Below, in pieces: positions 9,801 through 24,400 of a stretch of 64,000 nucleotides of DNA. Positions within the stretch are counted from its first letter, which is position 1. Each line of letters opens with the position of its first letter. The stretch is from Paragonimus westermani (lineage: Eukaryota > Platyhelminthes > Trematoda > Plagiorchiida > Troglotrematidae). The stretch covers positions 183,223 through 247,222 of the forward strand of contig QNGE01000122.1 in assembly GCA_008508345.1 (NCBI GenBank). The letters run 5' to 3'. Both the position numbers and the translations under genes were made by a program. The notes beneath the pieces are model-generated. The model ran no database searches. It was not told the DNA's origin and saw nothing but the letters and a program-made list of their open reading frames with translations.

Positions 9801-12687
9801 CTGCCTCAGGAAAGCATTCAAACAGTACCATCCGTTTGTTATGCAAATAGTTTACACGACTGGAGTTGATGTGGCGGCAACCACCTTTTGGTTTTTTACG
9901 GGTTGGCGTCCTGTTGGCAATGTCTGCCTAGAGTAAAAACCAGTAGAAGTACACCTGATTCTGTTTAAACCGTGATCGAGGAATGTCGGCCCTTTGTCCG
10001 TTGTAATCAATTCCACGGCAAAAGTAGGCGTTTCAAAAACAGACATTCCTAAACAAGTCATCTCAAAATCGAAAACGTAATGTGCAGTGTAAATCTCTTC
10101 TGCACTGTTCAGCATTTTTTCAACAATTTGCACTGTTTAAAAACAAGCGCTGAATTAATAACGTCCACAGAACTGCCACGCAGAGTTTTAGCGAAACTTT
10201 ATGATAGATGTGAAACTGCCTAAATCATGAGAGCAATATATACTATCGAAAGCAACTGGCAGGAAGTATATTTTGAGAAGTTTTCCATATAATACTGCAA
10301 TTTCTATAGTAAATAAATAAAGTGCTAATATACATAAGCTAACGTTCTTCATTCAAAACAATCGACTCTGTGTACTTAAAGAGCATTAAAAACCAATCCA
10401 GGAAAAGCGTGTACAAAATGATTTTTGGGGAAGCCACTTTTTTGGTTATGCTCAAAAAGTTCCTATCTTAAGAAACCATGATTTTTGCGGTTAAACAGAC
10501 AGCTTGCACAAACATGAGCTAAGTTAGTGTTTTCGAGTTTCTTACAGCCAAAACAGTCGGACAGAGATGTAGACTTTGCAAACCAAAAAACCCAAGGGGA
10601 TAGAAAACGAAAATCCGAGTGAAAAAGAAAATGCATTGATAGAAGATTTTCCATCATTAGTCGGCATACATATTATAGTTTAAAGGATCGCTGTATTAAA
10701 TCAACCACATTCAAGCAACGACGCAATAAATTTTGGGGGAAAATCGCAGAGCAGCGATTACTTGCAATCGTTCAGATCTCAGCCAGAGGATGAGTGATTA
10801 CTTCAGTAATGATTGAGTAAACAGTTTCGTAGAATTCCGATTCCTTTTTTTCTGCTGGAGGCGTGCTGCGTAAGAATGAAGGTATCATTGAATGGCACAG
10901 AAAAATGCAAAACTATTAACTTTCTACATTCTTCGTACACGGTTTGTTTGAAATAGACGCGAGTGAAGTTCGAAAACTCGAACAACACAAAATTACAAGT
11001 TAAAGATTAAAAAACGAATACTGTGTGAGACCGATGTTAATTTGGCTTTGCCTGAAGTGGCAAACGTTAAAAAAGTATAATGCAGTATTTTTAGACTTTT
11101 ATAGATGAAAGGCATTGAAAGCCGTAATCTGGTTTTCGAGTTGTATCTTAAAAATCCGGAAAACTTTTGTTGAAAATTAAATGAATACCGTTGATAGTTA
11201 ATTTATTTCAAAAACAATATTTTGAAGTTAGCTGAACAGGAAAATTGAAGGAAAAACTCTTGTTTAGAAAATCTTGTTTTCTAAACCAATCTTTGATACA
11301 CTAGTTAGTCGTGAGAGAATAGACAACGGAGCAAGCACTAAACTCTCCATGATGTAAGGTAATAGGCCGACTGGATCAAACAACGTGTTTTTCTGAATTT
11401 TGAACAGATTTGTTTGAATTCCTGAATAACTAACAAACTATCTGATAACAAGGCAGTTTGTCGAGTTGGTATTTTTCGCTTCTAACAAATTTAGACAAAC
11501 GTTATCCAGATGCAGTTAAAAGCTATGAATATGAATTCTTTTTCGTCATGGTAACTGTTCATCTGCTAGCCCATGGGCGTCCTTGCAAAACAAATTATTC
11601 GGCTTGCCCGCAATAAAAAGCCTAGTTGAAGCAATTGAATTTTTACTTCTCAATTACTTCTAGCACAGCATTCAAGATATTTTTCGGTTTTTAAATAACT
11701 TTTCGTATCTTTCAGGCGAAAATCAGCAACAAGGACATAATTATTCGTTTTAACCAACAAACTATCGGCATAAAAATGTATGCATTTTTTTACTTGGGGC
11801 AAACTAATGTGTTTAAACTTTTCTACCATTTGTTTGAGCCTTCTCTTTGACTAAACACCAAAGGTTAATGATGTCTGTCATTGTGCACAATACAAAAGTC
11901 TTGGAAGCCGTTTTAGGGAAAGTTAATCTGCTAACATCAGTTTGCTACGATTCTGGAAATATCCTAAAAGTGTATTATACATACACATTTTTGCGAAAAT
12001 ACGAAGGTTGTCGAATTATTCTAAGTAGACGTTTGAATGTGAAGACTTTTACGATGAACACTTATTTCGAAGGACTAATCGAATGCACTTCGGTATTGTG
12101 AATGTTTTCAAGCTGCTATGCTTCTCGACTACTTTTGCAAACTGGTCACACTAGCCGAATTTCTTGAGATCTTATCAAAATTTTACACAATAATCTTATT
12201 ACTTAATAGCTGCATAACAGTTCCCCTTTTAAAACACGTTGATCCGGTTAGGTGATAATTTATTTGGATTGTTAGTGATGGTTTCTCGACAAGAAGTTAT
12301 TTTTCTTCCTGTTATTTATCAGAGTGGATTACAAAATGAATATGTAAATATGGCAGAAAAAAGGCTGACAAGAAACGATTCATCCTCGAGCAGATTTCGC
12401 TGCATTTCTACTGGTGTCCACTAAAGATGAGTTAGAATGTATAAAATTTTATACCGCAAAACAGTTACAAAAGGTCGAGATTCAAAACCTGTTCGGTTGC
12501 TAACAAAAGAGCACCAATGTCACAAACAGTTTTCTTTGTATACACAAAAGTAGTGACACCCTAGAGAGTGACTTCCTTCAAATAAAAGAGACTTTATTGA
12601 ACGTCAGTTAGTTGGGAGGATTTATAAGAAAATTAAACACCAACAGATTGCAAAATAACTCTCAAACTACAATTTCGAAATGGAATA
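6832..12687. other. No recognisable gene; non-coding DNA
   Basis: The stretch is AT-rich. The longest open frame is 93 codons (9852-10133, minus) and resembles nothing I know. Frames at 7343-7597 (minus), 8513-8704 and 11847-12101 are also unrecognised and have the composition of chance frames. I found no repeat unit, RNA gene or clear transposon motif. Confidence 0.6.
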
Positions 12688-13034
12688 GTTTTACAACTAC
12701 CGTTCAGAGAAGAAAATGTGTGAGCAACTCCCAATGTCAGCCGTTGTCCGCGTTTTTTGCTGCGAAGCCATTGATGGTGCACTGAACGGTCCGAATTCCC
12801 ACACCTCCAGTTAAACAACTGATGCCTCAGTTTGTCAAGTCGGACGGAATCTGTGAATACGACTGTGGATGGGGAGGATTCTATGTTGGTAAAACTAAGT
12901 ACCAACTTGGATTCAGGTTTGCCAAACAACTACCCAAATGGTTCCAACAAACGTTCAGCCAACCAGGCGACTTGGAAGCAACCACCGGGAAGGAGCCATT
13001 GTCAACGAGTGTCAAGCATCGCTTGTTAAAGTAA
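12688..13034 (+). pseudogene. Penelope-like element relic: GIY-YIG endonuclease end
   Basis: VLQLPFREENV at 12689-12721 resembles the linker that follows reverse transcriptase in Penelope-like elements, and is closed by a TGA. In another frame, 12822-13034, the translation has the pattern of the nuclease domain: ICEYDCGWGGFYVGKTKYQL near 12849-12908, then LPKWF near 12930-12944, then a serine-rich S-T-S-V-K-H-R-L-L near the end. The arrangement Y-x-C...Y-V-G-K-T...Q-L...R...P-K-W is typical of the GIY-YIG nucleases that nick the target for these retroelements. No reverse-transcriptase motifs are visible upstream, so only the 3' part survives. It differs clearly from the second Penelope-like relic at 33.8-35.3 kb. 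Confidence 0.6.
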
Positions 13035-15165
13035 AATGTGATCGGCTCATCAGACACCGTCACTCTGTTTTATGCTTACAGAAAGATCTGTCTGTGACGG
13101 TAATGCGGTTTTGTTATCAACCGAACTGGTTTAGAATTTCGGCCTTTCGTAATTCTTTTGCGATATGACATTCTGTACATTCTAACTCGTCCGTAGCAAA
13201 CACCAGTGGACACAGCGTAATCTACTCGAACAAGAATCGTTTCATTTTTATGTCTGCCTTATTTAAATTTGCAACGGAAAGCAGTTGTTCCAGATAGATA
13301 TTTCTTAAAGCTCTACTGTGAAATATGTTAACGTCTGACACCTGGGTGAGTTTCTCTCAGAGTCCCCAAATTTTGTAATTTCACAAGTCGTAAGCATATC
13401 ACCCGGTATATCATTCACCGCCTAGCTTTGTGCAGTCCGTATAAAATGGCAGTAATCATACTCGGCTTTTGAATGTCAGTTCATAAACTTTTGTGGGATC
13501 TCGGGAAATAACGTAGTTGTGAAACAATCAGAACAAGAATAATTCCAAAATCTCTACATAAAATAATGACAATAGACGGACTTTTCGTAAAAGAATCTGA
13601 GCATTAACTAGAGCTAGTCAATCAACGTCTTTTCACAGTTGTTTTATTTTGTTTGTTTATAGTTATCTATCCAATAGATCAGCAACGTTTTTGAAAGAGA
13701 AATTAGGAGCTCTGAGAAAGCCTACTTCGATGGTATCAACGTTAACCGGATCTGGAGATGCAGTCCACAACTTTATATCAAACACTTCAGATTTAAACAT
13801 GATGGTGGTTTCATGACATTTTATTTCCGAGACTTACAGCAGATGCGAGTCTGCGGTGTGGTTATAGTGTTTTAAGGTTTTTGAAAAAAATTCAACAAGC
13901 TTATCAGTAGTTCTGAGATGACGCTTACCTGTCCTATTGATACTGACTATAATTCAGCATACTGGACGAACCAGTTATTACATCACACTAGCATACAGCT
14001 TGTAAAGTATAGTAATGAGAATCAGTTCACCCAACAGATTTAAAAAAACTGTAATATAAATCCCATAAATCTAAGGCATGATAACCAAATATTTGTAAAA
14101 CCACTTTGGTAGGCCCACTCTCGTTACACTAGTGTTTTGTGAAATGTGGTTCATTGTGCAACTAAGCAATCGCCGTTTTTTAGTCAGGTGTTAATTCGTG
14201 CTTGGATTTGTTTATGTGAAATAAGAAAAGATTTGAGGCACATATGTTTGCATCTTTTGTTTCTAATTATGAAACGTTTGCTTCAACAGAGACATTTGAT
14301 GCAATAATTTTTTGAACAAACTGTTTGAAGCTAAACTAAATGTGCCGTCAGAAGAGCATAAAGCTGCCCCGTAGTGCACATCATGAGGGAGCATTAGTTT
14401 TGACACACAGAAGGTGAGTAAATGGTCAAATGGCAATGTGATTGATTATTTTACTGAAAAATGCCTGTTCCTAAGAACATTCAGCATCCTATAGAGTACT
14501 GGATGAAGAAATGCAAAAATTGTTGAGAGCAGTTTGTCACTGGTTATTATGTGTGTTTCGTTCCTATGCTTACAAACCGGATAATAGTTAGGTTCGAGCA
14601 GTAGAACACAACGGAAATTTGCATGTTAGATATAGCTGCAGTGCATTTCAAGCACAGCCAGTGTAAACGGTTTTCCTGTGACTCCAATAAAGAAAAACCG
14701 ACCATTAATTTGGGCACAGAGCATATCACTTGCTATGTGCATGAAATAATTAATTAAAACGTCATATTTTGTTTTCAATTCTATCATGTATCTGCGTCTA
14801 CCTAAGGTAGAAGTGTAAATCATAGGGTCGAATAATAAACGCTGCCTTTGAATGCTTCGCGATTTTCTGGCCACTATCCACCACTAGAACACACTGTTTT
14901 CAAAAAACAGTACATTTCAGCTCAAATTCGCAAATTACAATCACGAAAAAATTGTTTATTTTTAATCAATTCAGGAAATATTTTCATCAGTTTTGATTTA
15001 CTTTTCCTAAAAGTGAACAGGTTTTTGCACTTATTCATTCTTTCAGCATGTACTTAGCGTGACCGATAATCAAGCACACTGAACAGCAATCGCCTTTCAT
15101 CACTAAGCTCGATTTTTGCTTCTCCATAATACACGTTAATAATTCGCATCCTTTGCGATCAAACA
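13035..15165. other. No recognisable gene; possible short tail of the Penelope-like relic at the start
   Basis: The first 130 bases may continue the degenerate C-terminal tail of the relic ending at 13034, through the frame 12938-13168, but I cannot align it confidently. Beyond that there are only short open frames, such as 14547-14729 and 14626-14874 on the minus strand, without motifs. Confidence 0.5.
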
Positions 15166-15426
15166 ATGATAACAAGACAGTCAATGTGCTTAGTTCACGC
15201 GCAAGAAATGGTGCCATTAATGTCAGAGACGCCAAAGGTTGCGCGTAGCATTCAGCTGTGTATGGTTACTTCCAGATTGTCTTGCACACAATTGCCATGT
15301 TTACGCAAAAATGACTTGACAGAGGTGAACATATTTTATGCGAATAGCGGAAGGTACACATGTATTATTCGAGCAGAGGAAGGGACACCAACTAGATTTT
15401 TCTGTCGCTCAAACATAACAGTGTAA
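15166..15426 (+). other. Open frame with an Ig-like motif; possible exon
   Basis: The 86-codon frame ends with LTEVNIFYANSGRYTC followed by about 23 residues. The pattern L-x-V/I...N-S-G-x-Y-x-C matches the F-strand of immunoglobulin-like domains (usual form D-x-G-x-Y-x-C). A GTAAGG that could be a splice donor lies at 15422-15427, immediately at the end of the frame. Against it: the earlier cysteine is only about 35 residues away, no core tryptophan is visible, no convincing acceptor is seen, and a motif this short is expected about once by chance in a window of this size. Function unknown; probably not coding. Confidence 0.15.
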
Positions 15427-18400
15427 GGTCAACCCCCAGGTTGACGATATACTAGAATAACCATTTGAGTAACTGTTTCCTATCGCTGAGGATGCTGCTC
15501 TGGTTTTATTTCAAACCGACAATATCAAAAGCTAACTACAAACCATTTTGTTTACATAACGGAATTTAATATTTATGAATAATTCATGAATCGTCTATGT
15601 GGTTATAATCGATTTAGGAGGTAGCTGTTACCAAAAATTACGATTATCAACGTGTGCTCATTTTGTGAGATCAAACAACCTTTTCTCTACATAATACTGG
15701 AGCACCTACTTCTGCAAAAATTGAATACAACTTAAGGTTACTTGCATCTCAAGGTAGCTTAACTTGCTGGTAGCCCAGGTAGTACCAAATTGTCATATTA
15801 GAAAGTTTAAATATAAGAACGTGTGGTCTGAATCGAACGTCCGACAATTCACGACAGTTCACTCACCGTCTAATTACAACCATGTTACGCATACCGAGTT
15901 CTGTTAACGCTGGAATCCCATTCGGAGACAACTAGCACAGGATGGGAAATATGGTTCGGCTTCACAGAAATAAGCCCCCGGAGTTAGAATGAACATGGAT
16001 ATACACGTAGGTTGAACAAAGTTTACGCTCGGCTGGTTAAAAATAAGCTTCATCGGTATGATTGACCAGTTGTTCAGATAGCATAAGTTAACCGGAAGTA
16101 TAAACACGGATCAAATCCGTGGTGATTTAACCGCACAATGAAACTGAAAATTCTCTATATAATCCTTGTTCCTCAAAGCAAAGTCAATAAACTTAAGGTT
16201 GTTGGCTACTACATCACAAACGTTAGAAATTGTAACCAGAATTAAAACTGGGTTTGCAAAAGCAGAAAACCAAAATCTTACAGATGGCGGACAAAACCAC
16301 ATTTGTTGAATTAACAAAGTTAGCTCCCGGAGTTGTTGTATTTCAACCACGGAGCGTAAATTATAGCAGTGCATCTTTAAACGTTGCTTATGAAGCGAAT
16401 GCAGAATACTGGGACTAAACATATTTTACCGTCTTTTTTGTTGATCAGAACGTTTTAACTTGGTAAATAACACGCTTTCATCTTTCAAGCCAAACATACG
16501 AAATTATCGGTTTTGTTTATTCAGTAACAAAAATAACTGAGTACCTTAGTTGGGAATGTGAACGCATTTTGTTTACACTTATAGGTCACCGAAGCATTCA
16601 GTCATAGATTTATTCATTGCAATATCCCTCATAAAGTTGCCGTTGACTTGGGTAACGCCAGATGTCTCACGTGATCTGACCACTGAAGAGCGATTACTCA
16701 GCCATGTGAGAGAAATCACAAACAGTCAAGCGAATATGTCACGCACGCAGTATGTATGTACAAACAAAGCCTTGAGCAGAAAGCGACCTCAAAGCCTTCC
16801 CACCAAATTGCAGTAGCTGGTATACAACATTTATGTTCAGCTTCAATAAATTAAGCGGTTCTTTAACATATACGTGTATCTCAGCTAAACTCTTTCATCA
16901 GGAGACTTTGAAACTCACTTCCTGTAACCTATTGGATAGTGAGTTCCAGGAAGCTGCATGAATTTACGAGCTTCCTTAGAGGATTTCCCCACTGAGATAC
17001 TCCGCCTGAATCTGAACTTGTACAGTATAGACTTCGGGCATCCTCTACTGAGACCTACTCCTAACTTCATGTTGATGAATAGTCAGCAGCAATCCAACGC
17101 CAACACTTTAGCCGCTATGACGTAGAAACTGGAATTATTTGAAAGAAATCTCAGCTCCAAGTTCGTATTCTTAATTTTCAAATTTGCAGTTCATCACTTA
17201 AGTTACACAGCTGATAAGAGCTGGAAAAGTAGGTCGCTTTGAAAAGTTTTCACTAGTTTAACATAAACATACTGCAAACGTTCGCAAGACAGTGGTAAAA
17301 AGTTTACCCCCCAAAGAACCCAAGGATGACCCACGGCAAGTTAATACCCAGTAAAAATTGCAGTTTGAATCGAAAACCTCCGTTTCTTTAGTCTAGATCC
17401 TCTTCTATCACTTTTGATGACCTGTAATTAGAACCACAGTATCCGCTGCAGAACAAGAGTTTTTAGTGGAATATTTTTACAAATGCCTTTCAATATTAGG
17501 GAACCACCAGATATGTAACCTTTACGTAAACATGTAGTCGTGGTTGCATTGTAGAATCTGACATAATAATCAACTGCTTACTTATCATCTTCCTCGGGAG
17601 TTGGTGAGTCAATATCTGTTTTATTATCCATGTAATTTGTAGGCGGTGATATTACTTAGCAAACGACTGCAAGCTCATTTTTAATTTTAAAAAATGTGGA
17701 CTCCAGATGTGTAGTATTCCACCACAACGTTGTCTGTAGTGTCAGCAAATAATCCAAAATGGCCTACTGTTATTGTCATCGTCCGTGGAGTTACTTAAAA
17801 TCCTCAAATAACAGTTTGTCGTTTATCAAGTAATTTGCCTGGTCGTAATCTATCCGAACTCATGTCAGACAAAAAGCTAAAGCTGACGAATGTCTCCGCA
17901 GCCGAATGTCTGTATATCGCTCAAAATACCTGTCTTAATATATCGTCCATCCTCATTCTCTTAACAATCGTCCTTTAAATGCGTCCATCTTTGCCCTCGT
18001 GATTTGCTTGGTGATTGGTTAAGAAATGTTGTATGGATATGCGTACGTACTAAGGTGTGTTATATCTATGCATGTAACCATGCAGCTGAATTTGGAATTT
18101 GGTCCCCAATTTAAATAAGACATTATATAAAATTTTGTTTCTTAAAATTTGGCCTTTGAAAACCCGAACCAAGATATTCCAGTTTATCAGTAAACAACAG
18201 GACGAAACGTGTCAGGTCCCTCACTACTATTTTTGATCAAAAACATAAAAACACAGGTTCATATTGAATGCACGAGTAATAAATGAACAAACGGCTATCA
18301 AAAGGCATTTTGCCAGTGGGAGAAAACTCAACAGTTTCAAAGCGAACAGGTCGTTTGAGTCAATAGTTTACGATAATAAGGCAATAACTGAAAATTACTG

Positions 18401-21400
18401 TTAACGTTTTACTATCAGGTCATTTGTACTATTCTTGTTGATGTCATTGGTGTTGGCTTGCGTAAGAATCCGTTCCGCCTTCGAAGGTTTAGGCGAACAA
18501 AACACTCCTGACATTAGGTTAAATGAACTAACAATTTGAAACGAAAACAGCATAGGTAGTGGCAAGAAAGACTTTCCAAATCTTGGCACTAACCGACCGG
18601 TCTATTCACTTTGGAAATTTTATTCGAAATCTAAAAAATTATTCCTGGACAATTTTGGAGTATTCAGTAAATATCTTGTCGAACGAGCTAAATGAGTCAA
18701 CAAAATGTCGTGGTTACATCACTCACTCGAAAAGGATGAGGTCAGATTTTCACAGATAACCTGTTACTACTTTCTCCTGCAAAATCTCGCGCATCAATTA
18801 TCCATAAATACTTATCCTATCTCTCGCGCAGGCATTGATAAATTTTGTGGTCACAGAAGTTGTTATAAATGTGTGACAGAATGAAAGTTTCGTTAACTTG
18901 CGTTTGTGAACAGGCTTTTCTTCAATCTGAGTCAAACACTTAAGAGTTGCTTCAGTCTTCGCCAGTGTTTGGGTTAAAAAACCGTTAAATTTGGCTTGCA
19001 CCAGTAACGATCTAATCTTCGTGAAAATATGCATCGGCCCTGACTGAAATTTTGTAGTGTACGCACAAACACATCTCGTAATCTCAGTTTGCAAGAATAA
19101 TCCTATTTCATCCTCATTCTATTGACGGTAGGTCAAACTGTGCTAAACATTCTTCACTTAAAATACTGAATGAATTGTTAAAATTCTGTATGTTCCCCCT
19201 AGTAACTGGCATGAAGCAGACAGTAGTTTAGGCTAGAATTTGCCACGGTTTTTATGATCAGTGAAAGCTCTGAGTAAAGTAGTAAGCTGTGTGCACGTGA
19301 AACCGATAAACTACTCAGCTTTTGGTGACCTTATCGAAAAATGTACTTTATTATTCAGAAACTCCGGTGCATTTAAATCCTGCGGTGTTTTTTGATAAAC
19401 TTTCGAAATCAAAATTATCAGTCAAGCAAATTATGGGAACTGTTCGTTAATCAATAGCCAGCAGCGCAACATGTTTTATGACCAGATCTTGCATGCGATG
19501 TACGTGCACTTTCGGTAGTCGAAGAGAACATACGCCATATTTTTAAGTAACTACCCCATGATTTCGGTCAAACAATCAGAAGACACAATTTGCGGTCTGA
19601 ATCTATTCAGAGAATTCTCTTCATTTCTAAACATATAGCTCTCACAAAAGAAGCAAAACTGCTTGAAATCAATTGGTGGAAGTCGATCACGATTTCAATC
19701 ACTATTCACAACTAAACCCATGACAAGTGAACATTGCAAGAAAAGTTGTTTTTATGCGTACAGAAACAACAGAAGCAGACCGAAAAATTTGACCCTGCAT
19801 ATTTACAGACGTGTGAATTATTCTTATTCATCATGATCCTAAACTTTGTCCTGTGAGCCGTGCTCGATGAACGTCTTGCGTTGACTGAAGCAGCATCCCG
19901 GCTCTGTTGAGTGTCGGTCATTCACCCGTGGACTACTAAGTCTCAGTCAATTTAAGATGCAGCAGTGGGCCTCAGTTTTAGTCGATCTTTCTCGCCCACC
20001 AATGCAAATATCACCGTACCCATACAAAATTAGAGACGCCATGAATGTTTTCCACAGTACTGCAGGTTTTACTGTATGTCTAAACGTCGTACCTGCAGTC
20101 TACTCGAAAGTGTTTATCAAAATACCATCAGTGGAAGGGTGTTTGTTGTACACCGCTGTTTAGCAGACCTTTGAAATTACGCCTACGAAATAATATGTTT
20201 ACTTCACTCCCAAGTGATAGGTTTAGATGGCTCAGTAGTGCGAAGATCCGTGTGCAGCTTTGTTTGTAAAGGTTTTAGTACATCCTCGAAACGTACATGT
20301 GAAGCCATGCATAACAACTTAATTGTCAATGACAATATGTATAACCAAAAGCGAGGCACAAAACGTTTTGTGCATCGCATTGTGCCTGTTGCCTTGTGGT
20401 ACACTAGAAGTTCGACAGGTCGATCTGAACAGCGGTCACCATTACCATTAGTAAGATATCTGTGTAAACAGGGATGACGACAAACAATTTTTCACTTCGT
20501 TTCTCACTTGTTCTGTTCAGAAACGTATGATTCACTTAACTTCTTGACAGTTTCATATTGCGCAGGTCAAGCCACGAATACACCACCTACAGTACGGTTC
20601 ATCATCGCTACCCCACTCATTTTTCGAAACATCTTACACGGACGAGACCGATGTTATGTTGCTTTCTGAAAGAAAAGCTGGCCTTGAGGAGCTAATATAT
20701 GTGGAAGGATGTATAAAACTGGGTAGACTATATTTAGAAAAGCAAAATCTTTCATGTACCATCACGCCGCAAGCAAGTGGTCAACATTAACGAAGCACAG
20801 TATATTTGTATTAAAAACTATAATTTTGAGGTACGATTTAAAACGTACTTTTCAAATTATGAAGAAGTGGCCACGAACTGTTGGTGTTGTACAGGTATAT
20901 CACACTTCTGGCGCTTGGTCTGGAGGGTGACACATTGCTGAAATAAACCACTTGATAACAGCCGACCTGTGGATTTCATAAAAACCGTGCCGTACTAGAG
21001 TTTCCGCAGCTAGAAGTGTTGAACTGGAATCTCAGATTTCAGTAGAAGAGCCATGAATAGAGGTTTAGGTAACTCACGATTTTGGTTTACATGCAGGTGT
21101 GAAGTTGGAAGAATCCATGAAACTTTCCTCTACTTTTTCTGCTTACTCTAGACATTCCATAAATATCACCGTGGTTACACCATTTGATTTGCGACTCATA
21201 ATGAATACATATTGACTTAGTTGTCGAAGCGCGTACACGAGTTTGATAATTCAGGGCATAAATTTTGTATTGATGACAACTGAACTTACCTGACAAATCA
21301 CATAAGTTGGCATTCTGCCAGCTGTCATTATCGATCAACTCGGGATAAGGTACGTGACTTGACACTCAATTTTATTAAGTTAGACAATAGGTCGGGTCTT

Positions 21401-24400
21401 ATTTTACATGATGTCGGAAAACCAGGAAGTGCTGCCCCGTTAAGGTGTATTTTTCGAGATAACCCATTTCTACTAGAAAACAGTGGATTTTACGCGCACA
21501 CCATCTGGGTTAGAAAAGCATTGTGCAACTTGCTCCGATTAAGTTACTGTCTACATTAGTCAAAATATTCTGAAAAAAGTTCAAAACGATTTTAAAGAAG
21601 ACGCTCCTAATATTTCTGTTTGCTATCTTGCGCTCAATTTTAAACGGCCACGGATTACCTTCTTCAAATAAACAAAAACTTGGGTTCTCATAAGCCAATT
21701 GAACAAAATTATCCGAGGAGCCCAAGTATTTATTCCTAATTTTCGTCGCATATTCTACCCTTAGTGATAGCTTCAAAAGGTGATTTATTCAACATTCAAA
21801 CGCTTCACTTCGCCAGCATCAGTTTTTTTATCAACGTACAGACCGTTTTGAGGAACCACGGGTGATCCGTCTTGGGTCAGGAGTATTTGGACATCGCGAC
21901 AATTGTAAAACCACCCACATGTCGCTAAGTTCTGTTTATGTGAGACAAATGCACCTCATGGTAACGAAAAATAGTTGACACTCCTTTCTTTCAAACCCAA
22001 CAAATAAGCCGCACGATTCCCAGAACCGCTTTGATGTGTAGTCCAGCGTAGAACGTTAGTTAGGTAGGCGTATTCAGCTGAAATAAAGAGCCGCGATGCA
22101 GAGTTCCCGCATGGTTTCGAAGTGATAATCAATTATATACAGGTACAGTTTATTGAATTCTAGCTGCACGGTTACGGGGCCTCGTGCCGTTGTGTGCTTG
22201 TCGGGCAAATGCACTTTAAAATTCCTGATGTGAATTCAGATTTGCAACGGGAAATGGTTGTTTCAAAATCCTGATATCGTTTAGATGAAATCTTCAGGGC
22301 GTTCAGTTTAACGCTTGAATTCTGTAAAGTGAGGATAACATTCAACGGGATGAAAATATGTGTAATAATCTGAGCGAAAGACTCGGTGCCCTGGAATGCA
22401 AGGTAACCAAATAAAATTGGAACCTCAGATCGAGCAGCAAAGTGACTTATACTTAAACGCAGCCCTCAAATGCAGACACACCGAATTGTTTTGACAATCG
22501 TATTACCATGAACTAAATCGCAAGGACAATGAAACTACAGATTTCACTTCATTGCACACAAGAGACTTCAACTTATGTGCCCTACAGACGTGTTCACAAT
22601 GACTTCAAGTAAGTTGGAAGTGTTCGCGATTGAAAAAGCCCTGCTTCTCATTATTTCAGAATTCCTTCGAGGACAGCTTACGGATGTTAATCGCAAGTGC
22701 TGATCACACTTAAGAGGCATTGGTCATTGTGTTAAATTCCCGCCAAAGGAAAATGGAACAATCTTATTTATATTCAGCAAAAGTCCAACCATTTTTGTTG
22801 TCCAATAATAGAGATGGACAAAGCAAAAAATGACTGAAATTGTTAGGCTATATCCCTCCTGTCCAAAATTAATTTATTCACCTCCCGAGTTTCATATTTT
22901 TAAATACAACGCATTCAAAAAATCCATTCTTTCCAAAGGCTTCAGTTTGCGACAAATACGACTGTCAAGGCCCCCACGGATTCTAGGTTATTGGACAAAT
23001 TTCGTTATGAGTAAACCTCTCTGCAAATGTGGGCAGATTCTATGATAGCATGGACAGAAGACTGTGTGCTTCACACGCAAATTTGTGCACAGTTGAACAA
23101 TGAAAAGACTACACAGTGATGAGCGATTGTATTGATTTGTTGCAGTCATTTTAAAACTTCCGTGATAGAATCTCAATAATGAGCTCATCGGAACTAAACT
23201 TTAACTAACCCGATGTCGGAGGTGTTCACGCAACCTGGCACTTTATAGTGCAAAAGTGACCAGGTTATATCCGTTTACATTGAAGTCTACTCTTGAGACC
23301 TCGTGTAAATAAACTTTCAGTCTGAAGGTGTGCGAATATCAGAGCAATGCGTTTTCCACCAAATATCACACTCAGCATTCAAAATACCGTTAGAATGTTG
23401 TCAAATCAGCGTTTTCTGAATAGTATCCCGTAACTGATTGACACTGATCACAGTGGTATCTGAGACGTTCATCTCAAACCTTCGAACTTAATCTTATTCC
23501 TAACATTAAACGATCCCTACAAACTTATCGTTTAACAACTCTTGAAAATTAACATACAACAGCGAAATTAACTTGGTGTCTTTACCAGTAGACTCCAGAT
23601 GTGCTAATCATTTTAGTGGTTCTGGTTACTTATGCTTTCGCCTGATTGTTAGGATGTCTATTTTCGAAATATCTGAACTTCTGAAAGTAGTAACACAATG
23701 AAGAGACCGAAACGAGTAAACGGTTACATGTGTTACCTACAAGCCCTTTTTGCTGTATAATTTCCAGATAGCATCAAATCTTTCGACACTGTAAGCTTGA
23801 GGATATCTTATTCCACCAATACGTGTTTACTGAACAGAATGTAAACGTCTACAATAATATTTGTGCCAAGTGTTGTACCATCGGGCCCGCGAATGTTTGA
23901 TGCGTTTAAACAACGCAAGTTTAACGTTGGCTATCACGCTCAATTTATCGATTAGAAAACGAAGAAATGCACAGGTGAGCCATACGATGTAACTCATTAT
24001 ATTCTGCATTACATTCTACAAACGAACAATGAAGTGCTTGCTGTGCTTCAACTTGAGGTAGGATTCCAGTGGTATGTAGAAAGTTGTTTAGCACTCTAGT
24101 GGTCACTAGTGTGGTGATTCATGCTGTTATCCAGACGGTTCGTCCAATTATTTTGTAAACAGCACTCACTAAGCTACAGGGTCAAGTTAAGCAAATGAAT
24201 CTTTGTGTGGATTGCTCCCTTGACCCGCTACACCCTATTTTGGTTGGCGTAAGAAAATATCTGGAAAACCACATCAGCTAGTTTCCCCGAACATCTTTTA
24301 ACTGGAAGCTTAGACGCAACTGTTTGGAACCTAATCATATCCAAACCTGCATGCTGACTACCAAGTCGAAAATGACAACTGTAGAAGTACTGAGAATTCT

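Noticed and set aside
15800..15900. tRNA-like B box GTTCGATTC on the minus strand
   Set aside because: The flanking bases do not form a T-stem, and no A box or acceptor stem is found at the right distance.
16111..16422. A 103-codon minus-strand open frame, and similar ones at 31667-31987 and 39674-40003
   Set aside because: Lengths of about 100 codons are expected for a few frames in this amount of DNA. None has a motif, a splice context or a homologue I recognise.
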